Part shown: positions 1-9,168 of the stretch, one piece after another
Numbering within the stretch: position 1 is the stretch's first letter
How the letters are laid out: each line of letters begins with the position of its first letter
Source: Chloroflexota bacterium
GTDB lineage: Bacteria; Chloroflexota; Dehalococcoidia; Lucifugimonadales; UBA3495
Length of the DNA: 64,000 nucleotides
Assembly (NCBI GenBank): GCA_028875055.1
Contig: JAPPGG010000072.1
Coordinates: forward strand, 145,474-209,473
Reading direction: 5' to 3'
Notes under the pieces: generated by a model
What the model was told of the DNA's origin: nothing
Database searches by the model: none
What the model saw: the letters and a program-made list of their open reading frames with translations, nothing else
Program-made: the position numbers and the translations under genes

Positions 1-2
1 TG

Positions 3-809
3 TCCACGCCCCAGGAAAATGCCCGGCTAGAGCAGATAAAGCGTAGCTGGCAGCAGAGACGGCAAATAACCGAGAACCTTTCTACTATCCAGACCAAGAT
101 TGGCGTTTACAGCGGCAAGGGTGGCGTGGGCAAGACCACCGTTGCCGTTAATCTTGCCGCCACCCTGGCCCAGGACGGCAACAAGGTAGGTCTCCTGGAC
201 GTGGATATTGACTGCCCCAATGTTACCAAGGTCCTGGGGCTCACCGACAAGGCCGACTACGTCAACGGCCAGATAATTCCCGCTGAAAAATGGGGGGTTA
301 AGGTGATTTCCATGTCCTTCTTCCAGGAAAAGGAAGACGAGGCCATCATCTGGCGCGGGCCCATGATTCACAATGCCATCAACCAGTTCCTCCAGTCCAC
401 CGAGTGGGGCGAACTGGACTACCTGGTGGTGGACATGCCGCCGGGTACCTCCGACTCTCCCTTGACGGTAATGCAGACCCTTCCCATGGATGGCTTCGTG
501 GTGGTCAGCACTCCCCAGGAATTGGCCAACATCGACGCCAAGCGTTGCATCAACATGATCCGCAAGCTGAACCTTAACGTCATCGGAATAGTGGAAAACT
601 ACACCGGCGAGATTTTCGGCCGCGGCGCCGGGGAGGACCTCGCCAGGGAAATCGATGCTCCTTACCTGGGCTCCCTTGAACTCCGCTCCGCTTATCGCGA
701 CAGTCGTGGTCCCACCGCGCTGCTGGACTCAGAGGTAAGCGAGGAGTATGCCAACCTGGTGGGGAGTATGAAGGACAGCCTCAAGGCGCTGGGACGGGAC
801 CCCGCCTGA
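3..809 (+). CDS. Mrp/NBP35-type P-loop ATPase, 5' end cut by window edge
   Basis: The reading frame is open from the first bases of the window, so the start lies upstream. The visible part is about 268 codons. A deviant Walker A motif (SGKGGVGKT) begins near base 111, followed by a switch-like DVDIDCPN and the family signature DMPPGTSDSPL. These place it in the Mrp/NBP35/MinD group, whose Mrp members bind and transfer Fe-S clusters in the cytoplasm. The C-terminal CxxC that many Mrp proteins use to bind a cluster is absent: the usual spot reads VENYTGEIFG. It is therefore either a cluster-independent Mrp relative or another ParA/MinD-like ATPase. The gene ends 41 bases before the convergent carboxyltransferase gene. 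Confidence 0.8.
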   Translation, partial: STPQENARLEQIKRSWQQRRQITENLSTIQTKIGVYSGKGGVGKTTVAVNLAATLAQDGNKVGLLDVDIDCPNVTKVLGLTDKADYVNGQIIPAEKWGVKVISMSFFQEKEDEAIIWRGPMIHNAINQFLQSTEWGELDYLVVDMPPGTSDSPLTVMQTLPMDGFVVVSTPQELANIDAKRCINMIRKLNLNVIGIVENYTGEIFGRGAGEDLAREIDAPYLGSLELRSAYRDSRGPTALLDSEVSEEYANLVGSMKDSLKALGRDPA

Positions 810-850
810 GCCTGCATTAAGGAGCTTGAATACTGGAAAGCGGACTGCCG

Positions 851-2773
851 TCAGTCCACTTCCATCGGCAGAACCGGGGCTTCGGGGGCTTTCTCCGGAG
901 CCTTCCTTTTTCTGGGCGGCTGGGCGGTGGCCGGCCGCCGCGTACCGGAGGTTATCCGCAGCAGAAGCTCCACCTCCCGGTCCATGGCTTCCTGGGAATA
1001 GGCGCTGGTCTCACCCATTTGCCGGAATCTCTTGTACCGCTCCGCCAGCAGCTTGTTCCGAGAAACCTTGGCCGCATCCCGCAGTTGCCGGTAAATCTCC
1101 GCCTTCAATATCGCCGATCCTTCCCTGGGGTTGCTCTGTGAACCTTCAAGGGGTTCCGGAACAATGGCATCGATAATGCCGAGTTCCAGGCAGTCTCGCG
1201 CCGTAAGCATCAACGCTTCGGCGGCTTCCCGGTCAATTTCAGGGTCGCGATACGGCCCCCCGGGAGCCCGATTGAGCGTTATCGGCGAGAATACCGCATA
1301 CTGCTGCATCACGGTTCGGTCCGAAATGCCCAGGGCCAGTGCGCCCTCGTTGCCCCCCTCCCCAACTATGGCGGCAACCACAGGGACCCTGGCATCCATC
1401 AGCATTGACAGCGTGGTGGCGATGGCATTGCCCATCCCGTGCTCTTCGGCCTCCAGGCCCGGGTCCGCGCCCTGGGTATCAATCAGGGTGATTACCGGCA
1501 GGCCAAAGCGGTCGGCCAGCCCAATCAGGCGCTGGGCCTTCCTGAGTCCACTGGGGTTCACGTGGTACTTGGCCCCGTCAACCGAATAGGGTCGCTGTTG
1601 CCCTACTACGGCTACCGGCCGGTCGTACAGGTAGCCAACTCCGGTTATCACCGACCGGTCGTCTCCGCTAAGCCTGTCTCCATGAACCTCGAAGAACTGG
1701 TCCAGAAAATTCCGTATGTAAAACGCCGCCGAGGGGCGCTCGCCATGGCGGGTGGCGGCGACGGCGTCCCAGATTTCCGGGTCCGGGGCCAGCGGTACTC
1801 GACTGCGGGGAGGATTCTTGAATTCACCCTTGCCCAGCCTTTGACCGTTCAACAACCTCAGCAAAGTGGCGAGCCGCGATTTAAGAGATTCCCGGTCCAC
1901 CACGCTGTCCAGCAGTCCGTGTTCCAGGTGAGACTCGGCAGTATGGGCGTCCTGGGGCAGCGGGGCCGTGGACAACTCGCGCAGCGCCCGCAGGGGGGAA
2001 AGGCCAATCAGGGAACCCGGTTCCGCCAGGATCACGTCAGCCAGATTGGCGAAGCTGGCGTAGGCTTGCCCGGTGGACGGGTTGGCGAGCGCCACGATGA
2101 ATGGAAGTCCCTTCTCCTTGAAGCGGTTGGCGGCCGTCACCGTCTTTGCCATCTGCATCAGGGACAGCACGCCTTCCTGGATGCGGGCCCCGCCTCCCGT
2201 CACCACCGCCACCAGCGGAAGCTCCTGGCGGGCCGCCTCTTCCAGGCCCAGGGCGATCTTCTCCCCCACGACGCTGCCCATGCTGCCGCCCATAAACCCG
2301 AAGTCCAGGACCACCAGCATGGCCCGAACGCCATCAATGCGGCAGACGCCGGTTACCGTGGCCTCGGTAAGCCCGGTGCGGTTCTGGTCTTTGCTGACCA
2401 GGTTACGATATGAACCCCGCTGCGAAAACGTTATGGGAGCAACCGAATTCAGGTACTTGTGGGTCTCCTTGAAGCTCTTCCTGTCGGCCAGCAGCTGTAT
2501 CCGCTGGCGCGCCGACAGAGAATAGTGGAACCGGCAAAAGGGGCACACCCGGTACCCCTGGTAAGAGGAAGAGTCCCGAATTTCCTCCTCGCAAAACAGG
2601 CAGCGGTCATGGACCGACGAGGGAAAGATTCGTTCCATCTTCCCCTGGCGGCTGAACAGGTGGACCAGGAGATTGCCCAGATTTCTCAATTCCGCTTCTC
2701 TCGCAGCCTTTGACGCCAGGTGTTTCGGCCGCCGTTCCCGGCCCCGCCACGGGCGGTCTTTCGCTGCGCTCAA
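851..2773 (-). CDS. accDA: acetyl-CoA carboxylase carboxyltransferase, beta-alpha fusion
   Basis: The 640-residue protein carries both halves of the carboxyltransferase that moves CO2 from biotin to acetyl-CoA to make malonyl-CoA for fatty acid synthesis. The N-terminal half is AccD-like, with a four-cysteine zinc finger (CLFC then CPFC, residues about 58-80) and a crotonase-like core with GGGARIQEG. The C-terminal half, from about residue 335, is AccA-like, with EVHGDRLSGDDR, GFGLPVITLIDTQGADPG-like blocks and GEGGNEGALA. In many bacteria these are two genes. The first codon is TTG with no clear Shine-Dalgarno, and a -10-like TATGAT sits just upstream, so the true start may be further in. 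No accB or accC lies nearby. Confidence 0.9.
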   Translation of the reverse strand: MSAAKDRPWRGRERRPKHLASKAAREAELRNLGNLLVHLFSRQGKMERIFPSSVHDRCLFCEEEIRDSSSYQGYRVCPFCRFHYSLSARQRIQLLADRKSFKETHKYLNSVAPITFSQRGSYRNLVSKDQNRTGLTEATVTGVCRIDGVRAMLVVLDFGFMGGSMGSVVGEKIALGLEEAARQELPLVAVVTGGGARIQEGVLSLMQMAKTVTAANRFKEKGLPFIVALANPSTGQAYASFANLADVILAEPGSLIGLSPLRALRELSTAPLPQDAHTAESHLEHGLLDSVVDRESLKSRLATLLRLLNGQRLGKGEFKNPPRSRVPLAPDPEIWDAVAATRHGERPSAAFYIRNFLDQFFEVHGDRLSGDDRSVITGVGYLYDRPVAVVGQQRPYSVDGAKYHVNPSGLRKAQRLIGLADRFGLPVITLIDTQGADPGLEAEEHGMGNAIATTLSMLMDARVPVVAAIVGEGGNEGALALGISDRTVMQQYAVFSPITLNRAPGGPYRDPEIDREAAEALMLTARDCLELGIIDAIVPEPLEGSQSNPREGSAILKAEIYRQLRDAAKVSRNKLLAERYKRFRQMGETSAYSQEAMDREVELLLRITSGTRRPATAQPPRKRKAPEKAPEAPVLPMEVD

Positions 2774-2785
2774 CTAACTGCTTTT

Positions 2786-2814
2786 ATCATACAACCTGTA
2801 GGGGTTTGCGGGAA
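2786..2814 (-). promoter_or_regulatory. possible promoter of the carboxyltransferase gene
   Basis: On the minus strand TATGAT (2791-2786) matches the -10 consensus at five of six positions. A weak TTCCCG (2814-2809) lies 17 bases upstream. Transcription would start only a few bases before the annotated TTG, so the mRNA would be nearly leaderless or the start is further in. Confidence 0.35.
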
Positions 2815-2898
2815 AGTGATTCTCCTCTTCGAGGGTTGATTCAGCTTTGCCCCCACACTTTCATCCGACAACGCTGCGAATCAGGGGGTTATAGCGGG

Positions 2899-2980
2899 CA
2901 GGGGCAGGTTTCAAGCTCGCCCTGGTTGTATTCTGACCGTCCTGCCTGTTTGCTTTTGCCTGGAAGGAAACGCTACCCTC
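2899..2980 (+). repeat. composite repeat B, copy 1
   Basis: A degenerate palindromic head (AGGGGCAGG, TTTCAAG, CTCGCCCT) is followed by a tail containing TTCTGACCGTCCTGCCTGT and ending GGAAACGCTACCCTCC. Head and tail recur in the same order near 39748 and 45324. Confidence 0.65.
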
Positions 2981-3382
2981 CCAGCCCGGGAGTTGACTGC
3001 TCGGATTTCCCCTTCAAGTCCACAGGCAATGTCCCCTTGGCCAGGCATTTGTGAGCCAAAGCCAGCGCCGCCTCCTGTGCAGGGATTCAGGGCTACCGGG
3101 TAGGTGGCATTCATTGTATAATGGGCCAGCCTTCTCCAATGGGAGACGGGTAGCCTTTTGCCTTGCGGATTTGGGATGACCGGTAACCCGCGGTATTCGA
3201 TGGCCCAACTTCTTGGCCTGGTTGACGCAGGAAAGAACACAGGCATCCGCAAAGCAAGAGTCGAATTACCCTGAGTGTCAGTTATAAGTAAACCAGAGGA
3301 CAGCCCTGGGCCGGGTCGAATATCCTGACTAGCGCAGGCAACAGGCGCCGGCCGGTGAAACTCAATCAGGCAGGAGATCAGC

Positions 3383-5611
3383 ATGCCAGAAACCGCCAAA
3401 ATAATTTACACGGAAACAGACGAAGCCCCCTACCTTGCAACCCACTCGTTGCTCCCCATCCTCCAGGCCTTCACCAAGGGATCAGGCATCGAACTGGAAA
3501 CGTGGGATATATCCCTGTCGGGGCGCATTATTGCCAACTTTCCGGAGAAACTGACCGAAGAACAGCGGATTCCCGACTACCTGCGTATGTGCGGCGAGTT
3601 GTGCCTGGAGCCCTCTGCCAACCTGGTCAAGCTTCCCAACATCAGCGCGTCCATTCCCCAGTTGAAGGCGGCCATAGCCGAGTTGCAGGGCAAGGGCTAC
3701 GACGTTCCCGACTACCCCGACCAGCCAGCCAACGACGAGGAACGTGAAGTCCAGGTGCGCTACTCCCGTGTCCTGGGCAGCGCGGTCAATCCGGTCATCC
3801 GTGAAGGGAATTCCGACCGTCGCTCCTCCACTGCGGTAAAGGAGCATGGCAAGCGCAATCCCCACCGCATGATGCAGGATTGGCCCGGGGACTCGAAGAC
3901 CCGCGTGGGGCACATGGACAGCGGCGATTTCTTCGCCAGCGAGCAGGCTGTTACCACCACAAGCGCCGGGTCAGCCACCATTGAATTCGTGGGCGAAGAT
4001 GGCGCCGCCACCGCCCTCAAGTCCGGAATCCCCCTCCAGGCCGGAGAAATCGTTGACTGCGCCGTGATGAACGTGCGGGCTCTTCGCCAGTTCTATGACC
4101 AGGAGCTGGCCAAGGCCAAGGCCGAAGACATCCTGATCTCCCTTCACGTCAAGACCACCATGATGCGGGTATCCGACCCCATCATCTTTGGACATTTCGT
4201 GTCGGTGTTCTTCCAGGACGTATTTGACAAGCACGCCGATGCGCTGGCCCAGGTTGCGGTTGACCCGGACAACGGCGTCGCCGAACTTCTCACCAAGATC
4301 CAGGACCTGCCCGAGGCCAAGCGGTCCGAAATCGAGGCCGATATCCAGGCGGTTTACGACAGCAGGCCGGGCCTCTCCATGGTCAACTCCTCCCGGGGCA
4401 TCACCAACCTGCACGTTTCCAGCGACACCATCATTGACGCCTCCATGCCCGTCATCATCCGGGACGGCGGGCGCAGTTGGGGCCCGGACAATGAGCTGCA
4501 CGACACCATCGCTCTCATCCCGGACCGGTCCTACGCCACCATTTACCAGGCGACCGTTGAGGATTGCCAGCAGAACGGCGCCCTGGACCCGGCAACCATC
4601 GGCAGCGTGGCCAATGTGGGACTGATGGCCCAGGCCGCCGAGGAATACGGCTCTCACGACAAGACCTTCGAGGCCCCGGGCAACGGAAGGATTCGGGTAG
4701 TTGACGACTCCGGCAATGTCCTGCTGGACCAGAGCGTAGAGGAAGGGGACATCTTCCGGATGTGCCAGACCAAGGACGCTCCCATCCAGGACTGGGTCAG
4801 GTTGGGAGTAACCAGGTCCCGGCTTACGGGGCAGGCGGCCATCTTCTGGCTGGACCCCAACCGCGGCCACGACGCAGAACTGATCAAGAAAGTGAACCAG
4901 TATCTGCCCAACCACGACACGACCGGCCTGGACATCAGCACGTTGCCCCCGGTGGAGGCCATCAAGGCTACCCTGGCCCGGGGCCGCGCCGGACAGGACA
5001 CAATTGCCGTTACCGGCAACGTCCTGCGGGACTACCTGACCGACCTTTTCCCCATCCTGGAACTGGGTACCAGCGCCAAGATGCTCTCGGTCGTCCCTCT
5101 CCTGAACGGCGGTGGACTCTTCGAGACCGGCGCCGGCGGCTCCGCTCCCAGGCACGTCCAGCAGTTCCTGGAAGAAGGCCACCTCCGTTGGGACTCCCTC
5201 GGAGAATTCTGCGCCATGGTCGCATCCTTCGAGCATTGCGGCGAAGTTTATGGCAACGACCGTGCCAGGCTGCTGGCGGAAACCCTTGACCAGGGAATTG
5301 GCCAGCACCTCGATAACAACCGCTCCCCCTCTCGCCGGGTCAACGAGCTGGACACCCGGGGCAGCCACTTCTACCTGGCCCTTTACTGGGCCCAGGCGTT
5401 GGCCAGCCAGGACAAGGACCCTGAGCTGAAGACCCGTTTCACCGAAGTGGCCAGGCAGCTGGCCGAGAACGAGGAGCAAATCGTCCAGGAGTTGGTGGAC
5501 GCCCAGGGCCAGGCCACTGATATCGGCGGCTATTACCGCCCAGACAGCGGGAAGGCAGCTGAAGCCATGCGCCCCAGCGCAACCCTGAACGCCATCCTGG
5601 ATGCCATCTAG
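3383..5611 (+). CDS. icd: monomeric NADP-dependent isocitrate dehydrogenase
   Basis: This 742-residue protein aligns end to end with the monomeric IDH family, which is usually about 740 residues and unrelated in fold order to the 415-residue dimeric enzyme. It oxidatively decarboxylates isocitrate to 2-oxoglutarate with NADP+ and a divalent metal. Family-typical blocks include the N-terminal [15 protein letters not shown], the substrate region SVVKHGKR-like segment ([13 protein letters not shown]), [17 protein letters not shown], and the C-terminal [15 protein letters not shown]. The ATG follows AGGAG at good distance. It sits 76 bases upstream of mdh in the same direction, so the two probably form a TCA-cycle pair. 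Confidence 0.96.
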   Translation: MPETAKIIYTETDEAPYLATHSLLPILQAFTKGSGIELETWDISLSGRIIANFPEKLTEEQRIPDYLRMCGELCLEPSANLVKLPNISASIPQLKAAIAELQGKGYDVPDYPDQPANDEEREVQVRYSRVLGSAVNPVIREGNSDRRSSTAVKEHGKRNPHRMMQDWPGDSKTRVGHMDSGDFFASEQAVTTTSAGSATIEFVGEDGAATALKSGIPLQAGEIVDCAVMNVRALRQFYDQELAKAKAEDILISLHVKTTMMRVSDPIIFGHFVSVFFQDVFDKHADALAQVAVDPDNGVAELLTKIQDLPEAKRSEIEADIQAVYDSRPGLSMVNSSRGITNLHVSSDTIIDASMPVIIRDGGRSWGPDNELHDTIALIPDRSYATIYQATVEDCQQNGALDPATIGSVANVGLMAQAAEEYGSHDKTFEAPGNGRIRVVDDSGNVLLDQSVEEGDIFRMCQTKDAPIQDWVRLGVTRSRLTGQAAIFWLDPNRGHDAELIKKVNQYLPNHDTTGLDISTLPPVEAIKATLARGRAGQDTIAVTGNVLRDYLTDLFPILELGTSAKMLSVVPLLNGGGLFETGAGGSAPRHVQQFLEEGHLRWDSLGEFCAMVASFEHCGEVYGNDRARLLAETLDQGIGQHLDNNRSPSRRVNELDTRGSHFYLALYWAQALASQDKDPELKTRFTEVARQLAENEEQIVQELVDAQGQATDIGGYYRPDSGKAAEAMRPSATLNAILDAI

Positions 5612-5687
5612 CCTGCTGGCATCCTCACTTTGAGGGAATTGCAGGCAATTCTGATACCGATGAATCAAGCATAGGAGTACTAGCCAG

Positions 5688-6632
5688 ATGAGAAGCAAAG
5701 TGACTGTAGTCGGAGCCGGGAACGTTGGCGCCACTACCGTTCAGAGGATTCACCAGTTGGGTTATGCCGACACCGTGTTGGTTGACGTTGTTGAGGACTT
5801 GCCCCAGGGCAAGGCCCTCGACATGCTGGAATCGGGGCCCGTCATCGGTTCCGATGCCATGGTTACGGGCAGCAATGACTACGAGGCCACGGCAAACTCC
5901 GACGTAGTGGTCATCACCGCGGGTATCGCCCGCCGCCCGGGAATGAGCAGGGACGACCTCCTCCTCACCAACATGAACATCACCACGGCAGTAACCGAGC
6001 AGGTGGTCAAATACTCACCCAACTGCATCATTCTGGCGGTCACCAACCCCCTGGACGCCATGTGCCAGAACATCCTGGAATCCAGCGGCTTTCCCCGCAA
6101 TCGCGTCTTCGGCATGGCCGGCGTTCTGGACACCGCCCGTTTCCGTACCTTTATCGCCCAGGAACTCGACGTTTCCGTTGAGGACGTCCAGGCCTACGTG
6201 CTCGGGGGCCACGGCGATGACATGGTGCCCCTGGTCCGCTACACAACCGTGGGCGGAATTCCCATCAGCGAGTTGATGTCTGCCGACCGAGTGGACGCCC
6301 TGGTGGACCGGACACGCCAGGGAGGCGGTGAAATCGTGGCCCTGCTCAAGGCTGGCAGCGCCTACTACGCTCCCTCCGCCTCCATCACCCAGATGGTCGA
6401 AGCCATCCTGCTGGACAAGAAGCGGATTCTCCCCGGGTGCGCTTACCTGGAGGGCGAATTTGGCATCAATGGACTCTGCGTGGGGGTCCCCGTCAAGGTC
6501 GGCGCCGGCGGCATGGAGCAGGTAATCGAAATCAAGCTGACGGACGATGAACAGAAGGCCCTGGAGTCATCGGCGGCCAGCGTTCAGGAGTTGATTGATG
6601 TCATGCGCAACTCCAAGTCAGAGAGCGCCTAA
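5688..6632 (+). CDS. mdh: malate dehydrogenase, LDH-like type
   Basis: This 314-residue protein interconverts malate and oxaloacetate with NAD(H). It has the Rossmann motif [11 protein letters not shown] at residues 5-15 and an aspartate after beta-2 (VDVVED) that favours NAD over NADP. The substrate loop arginines are in [12 protein letters not shown], the NP motif is VTNPLDAMC, and the active-site histidine is in [12 protein letters not shown]. The arginine-containing loop favours malate over lactate. AGGAG lies 10 bases before the ATG. The gene follows icd and is closed by a strong terminator hairpin. Confidence 0.95.
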   Translation: MRSKVTVVGAGNVGATTVQRIHQLGYADTVLVDVVEDLPQGKALDMLESGPVIGSDAMVTGSNDYEATANSDVVVITAGIARRPGMSRDDLLLTNMNITTAVTEQVVKYSPNCIILAVTNPLDAMCQNILESSGFPRNRVFGMAGVLDTARFRTFIAQELDVSVEDVQAYVLGGHGDDMVPLVRYTTVGGIPISELMSADRVDALVDRTRQGGGEIVALLKAGSAYYAPSASITQMVEAILLDKKRILPGCAYLEGEFGINGLCVGVPVKVGAGGMEQVIEIKLTDDEQKALESSAASVQELIDVMRNSKSESA

Positions 6633-6733
6633 GTCCATTCCCATGCAATGGATGCCAGTCCGGCCCGGTTTGAAGCTTCCCCGCCCATCGTAGCAGGGAA
6701 GAAGCAGAGGGCAGACCGGCGCTTGCTTGATTT

Positions 6734-6779
6734 GAAACGGCTTCGGACAATTTCTGCCCGAAGCCGTTTCGCTTTTATT
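6734..6779 (+). terminator. rho-independent terminator after mdh
   Basis: A perfect 13-bp stem (GAAACGGCTTCGG, 6734-6746, with its complement at 6758-6770) and an 11-base loop are followed by GCTTTTATT. It closes the icd-mdh transcript. Confidence 0.9.
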
Positions 6780-6800
6780 GGATACGAATGACTTCAGTTA

Positions 6801-6828
6801 TTGTAAAATGGATATACGAGGCTAAATA
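6801..6828 (+). promoter_or_regulatory. possible promoter of the aminotransferase gene
   Basis: TTGTAA (6801-6806), a 16-base spacer and TAAATA (6823-6828) lie in a locally AT-rich stretch after the mdh terminator. The match to consensus is modest, but a promoter is needed here because the upstream transcript ends at 6779. Confidence 0.35.
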
Positions 6829-6851
6829 AATTTACTGGAGATAGTGCAATA

Positions 6852-8144
6852 GTGGCGGATCGAAGTTCACGGGAAAGGGAACTCCTGGAAAAAGCGGCCC
6901 GTTATTTGCCCGGAGGCGGTTCGGGCAACACCAATTTTCCCGATTCGGTAAACTTCCTGGCCCGGGAGGGTAGGGGAAGCCACATCTGGGATGTGAGCGG
7001 CAACCAATACGTGGACTGGCTCATGGGATCCGGGCCCATGGTTCTGGGCCACGCCCATCCCGCGGTTGTGGAGGCAGTGACGGAGGCGGTGGGTCAGGGC
7101 AGCACTTTCTTCACCACCAACGAGAAGGCCGTTCTTCTGGCGGAAGAGCTGGTCAACTCCGTGCCCTGCGCCGACAAGGTCAGGTTCACAACCAGCGGCA
7201 CCGACGCCTGTTTCCAGTGCATGAGAGCCGCCAGGGCCTACCGCAGGCGCGACAAAATCCTCAAGTTCGAAGGCGGCTTCCACGGCACCAGCGACTACGC
7301 TTTGATGAGCGTCACGCCCTCATCGGCTGAAGAGTTTCCCGTGGCGGTTCCCAACAGCGGCGGCATTCCCAAAGCCATTCAAGACCTGATGCTGGTCGCG
7401 CCCTTCAACGACCTTGAAACCACCTCTTCCATTATTGATGCTCATCACGATGAGCTGGCGGCGGTAATCGTGGAACCGGTGCAGCGAATAATCGCCCCCA
7501 GGCCTGGTTTCCTGCAGGGTCTGAGAGACCTGACAGCGCGGTACGACATTCCCCTGATTTTCGATGAGGTAGTCACGGGCTACCGGCTGGCCTATGGGGG
7601 CGCCCAGGTCCTTTACGGGGTCACCCCCGACCTCACTTCCATGGGAAAGATCATGGGGGGCGGCTACCCACTGGCTGCGGTCCTGGGCCGGGAAGACATA
7701 ATGTCGGTATATGACCAGGCTCTGGTGGACTCTGACGACTACGTCAACCAGATTGGCACCCTGAACGGCAACCCCATTGCCTGCGCCGCCGGGCTCGCCA
7801 CCCTGGCGGAACTCCGCAAGGAAGGGGCCTACGAACGTCTTTGGGGCACCGGCAGGAAACTGAGGGACGGATTGCTGGAGATTTGTGCGGAAAACGGGTT
7901 GTCCGCGCACAGCGCCGGTGAGCCTCCGATTTTCGACATATATTTCACGGACTCGCCGGTAAACAACTACCGGGATGGCCTGGCGGCCGACGGCAGCCTG
8001 ATGTCCCGGCTCAACCAGGGGCTGTTGGAGCGGGGCATTCTCAAGGGCTGGCCCCAGAAGTACTATCCATCCCTCGTCCACACCGACGAAGACGTGGAGC
8101 GTACCCTGGACGCCGTGAGGGAAATAGCTCCCACCCTGGCCTGA
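6852..8144 (+). CDS. class-III PLP aminotransferase, glutamate-1-semialdehyde aminomutase-like
   Basis: The 430-residue protein belongs to the fold-type I, class-III aminotransferases and most resembles the HemL branch. Visible motifs are GGGSGNTNF near the N-terminus, the cofactor-binding TSGTDACFQCMRAAR, the FDEVVTGYRL block that contacts PLP, and the PLP lysine in SMGKIMGGGYP. HemL makes 5-aminolevulinate for tetrapyrroles, but many paralogues act on other amino acids. No other haem gene is close, so a generic aminotransferase call is safer. The start is GTG with a CTGGAGA ribosome-binding site. It is convergent with the PIG-L gene. Confidence 0.85.
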   Translation: MADRSSRERELLEKAARYLPGGGSGNTNFPDSVNFLAREGRGSHIWDVSGNQYVDWLMGSGPMVLGHAHPAVVEAVTEAVGQGSTFFTTNEKAVLLAEELVNSVPCADKVRFTTSGTDACFQCMRAARAYRRRDKILKFEGGFHGTSDYALMSVTPSSAEEFPVAVPNSGGIPKAIQDLMLVAPFNDLETTSSIIDAHHDELAAVIVEPVQRIIAPRPGFLQGLRDLTARYDIPLIFDEVVTGYRLAYGGAQVLYGVTPDLTSMGKIMGGGYPLAAVLGREDIMSVYDQALVDSDDYVNQIGTLNGNPIACAAGLATLAELRKEGAYERLWGTGRKLRDGLLEICAENGLSAHSAGEPPIFDIYFTDSPVNNYRDGLAADGSLMSRLNQGLLERGILKGWPQKYYPSLVHTDEDVERTLDAVREIAPTLA

Positions 8145-8189
8145 TTGCCGGACCCGCTGACAGACAGCCTGCCTGCCGGAGAGTTCCGA

Positions 8190-8227
8190 CGGGGCAGCCA
8201 CAACGATGAGGGCTGCCCCGATTCCTT
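8190..8227 (+). terminator. likely terminator after the aminotransferase
   Basis: A 10-bp stem (CGGGGCAGCC at 8190-8199, GGCTGCCCCG at 8211-8220) with an 11-base loop is followed by ATTCCTT, a weak U-tract. It lies between convergent genes and may serve the rightward one. Confidence 0.6.
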
Positions 8228-8292
8228 CCGAGCCATCCCGGGTCTCCTGGTATCACCCCGGAGTGCTGAAGGGCATGCCCGGCCAATCCCCG

Positions 8293-9048
8293 CTACCCCC
8301 ACGGTTCGTTAATCAAGACCAGCTCTGCCATTAGCGCATGCTCACACGCCATCTTCTTCCCCGACTGGCGGGCGTGGGCAGTCAGGAAATCAAAGGTCCT
8401 GGCGCCGGCCGGGCCCAGGTTTTCCAGGTATGCCCGGTGCTGACGGAGGGAGTCCATGCCCCTCTCCCAGTAGCCCGTAACGTCTATTCCATGCCCTGCC
8501 GTGGTCTCATCCACCCCTAGCACTACCACAAAGCGGACATCATTCCAGGGTGCCCATCCTTCCGCCACCAATTCAGGAAAAATCCAGCGGTTGCCCGCGT
8601 CCCGGGCGGCATCCAGTACCGCCAGCCCCACGCTGCGGTGGTCGGCCATGTTCAGGTGCCCCGAGGAGAACTGCAAGTGGTAGCTCAGGGTTACCAGGAT
8701 ATCCGGTCGGTATTGCCGAATGGCCCGGCTCAGGTCTTTCCGCAAGGGCAGGCCATACTCGATGGTCCCGTCCCTGTAGTTCAGGAATGAAACCTCGCTT
8801 ACCGCCACAACCGCGGCGGCGTTTACTTCCTCCGTGGCGCGCAGGGGGCCCACCTCCGAGGGCTCCATGCTGTCAATTCCTGCCTCGCCGCTGGAAACCA
8901 TCACATAAGCCACCTCCTTGCCCTGCGATGTCCACTTGGCTACGGCGCTGGCGCCGCCGTACTCGAGATCGTCCGGGTGGGCAACTATGGCCAGCGCCCG
9001 CGTCCAGTCTTCCGGAACATGGGGTAAGGCATCTTCCCTGGCATTCAC
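8293..9048 (-). CDS. PIG-L / LmbE family zinc deacetylase
   Basis: The 251-residue protein has the family zinc motif IVAHPDDLEYGG near residue 22 and the second histidine site HLNMADHRSVG in the middle. Members such as MshB, BshB and LmbE hydrolyse N-acetyl groups from sugars or glycoconjugates. A role in a low-molecular-weight thiol pathway is possible but no partner glycosyltransferase or ligase lies nearby. The start is GTG preceded by GGGGAGAG. The gene follows the sdh terminator, so it is likely transcribed separately. Confidence 0.88.
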   Translation of the reverse strand: MNAREDALPHVPEDWTRALAIVAHPDDLEYGGASAVAKWTSQGKEVAYVMVSSGEAGIDSMEPSEVGPLRATEEVNAAAVVAVSEVSFLNYRDGTIEYGLPLRKDLSRAIRQYRPDILVTLSYHLQFSSGHLNMADHRSVGLAVLDAARDAGNRWIFPELVAEGWAPWNDVRFVVVLGVDETTAGHGIDVTGYWERGMDSLRQHRAYLENLGPAGARTFDFLTAHARQSGKKMACEHALMAELVLINEPWG

Positions 9049-9090
9049 AATTCACTCTCCCCGGTTGCTCATAAACTGTTGTCAGGTGTC

Positions 9091-9126
9091 ACAACAAAAG
9101 GACGACGCCAACCGGGCGCCGTCCTT
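9091..9126 (-). terminator. terminator of the sdh operon
   Basis: A 12-bp stem with one mismatch (AAGGACGACGCC at 9098-9109 against GGCGCCGTCCTT at 9115-9126) has a 5-base loop. Read on the minus strand it is followed by TTTTGTTGT. It lies just after sdhE. Confidence 0.85.
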
Positions 9127-9168
9127 GCTTGTCTCAAAGTCCTTTCCTGGACCGTTTTCCTTCAGCGA

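Larger units (their letters stand above)
2774..3382. other. 609-base spacer between divergent genes
   Basis: This spacer separates the leftward carboxyltransferase gene from rightward icd. It holds one full copy of the composite repeat B near its left end, a TATAAT box at 3117-3122 without a good -35 partner, and a Shine-Dalgarno (AGGAG) just before icd. A 162-codon minus-strand frame (2911-3399) runs through the repeat and shows no recognisable family motif, so it is not called as a gene. Confidence 0.6.

Noticed and set aside
2911..3399. 162-codon minus-strand frame in the spacer before icd
   Set aside because: It runs through composite repeat B, overlaps the icd start and shows no conserved motif.
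3971..5734. Leftward 587-codon open frame opposite icd
   Set aside because: It is antisense to a full-length monomeric IDH and its sequence is a GC-shadow pattern with no recognisable domain.
6852..8144. Firm call as hemL
   Set aside because: Class-III aminotransferases share the same motifs, and no haem-synthesis neighbour supports the specific assignment.
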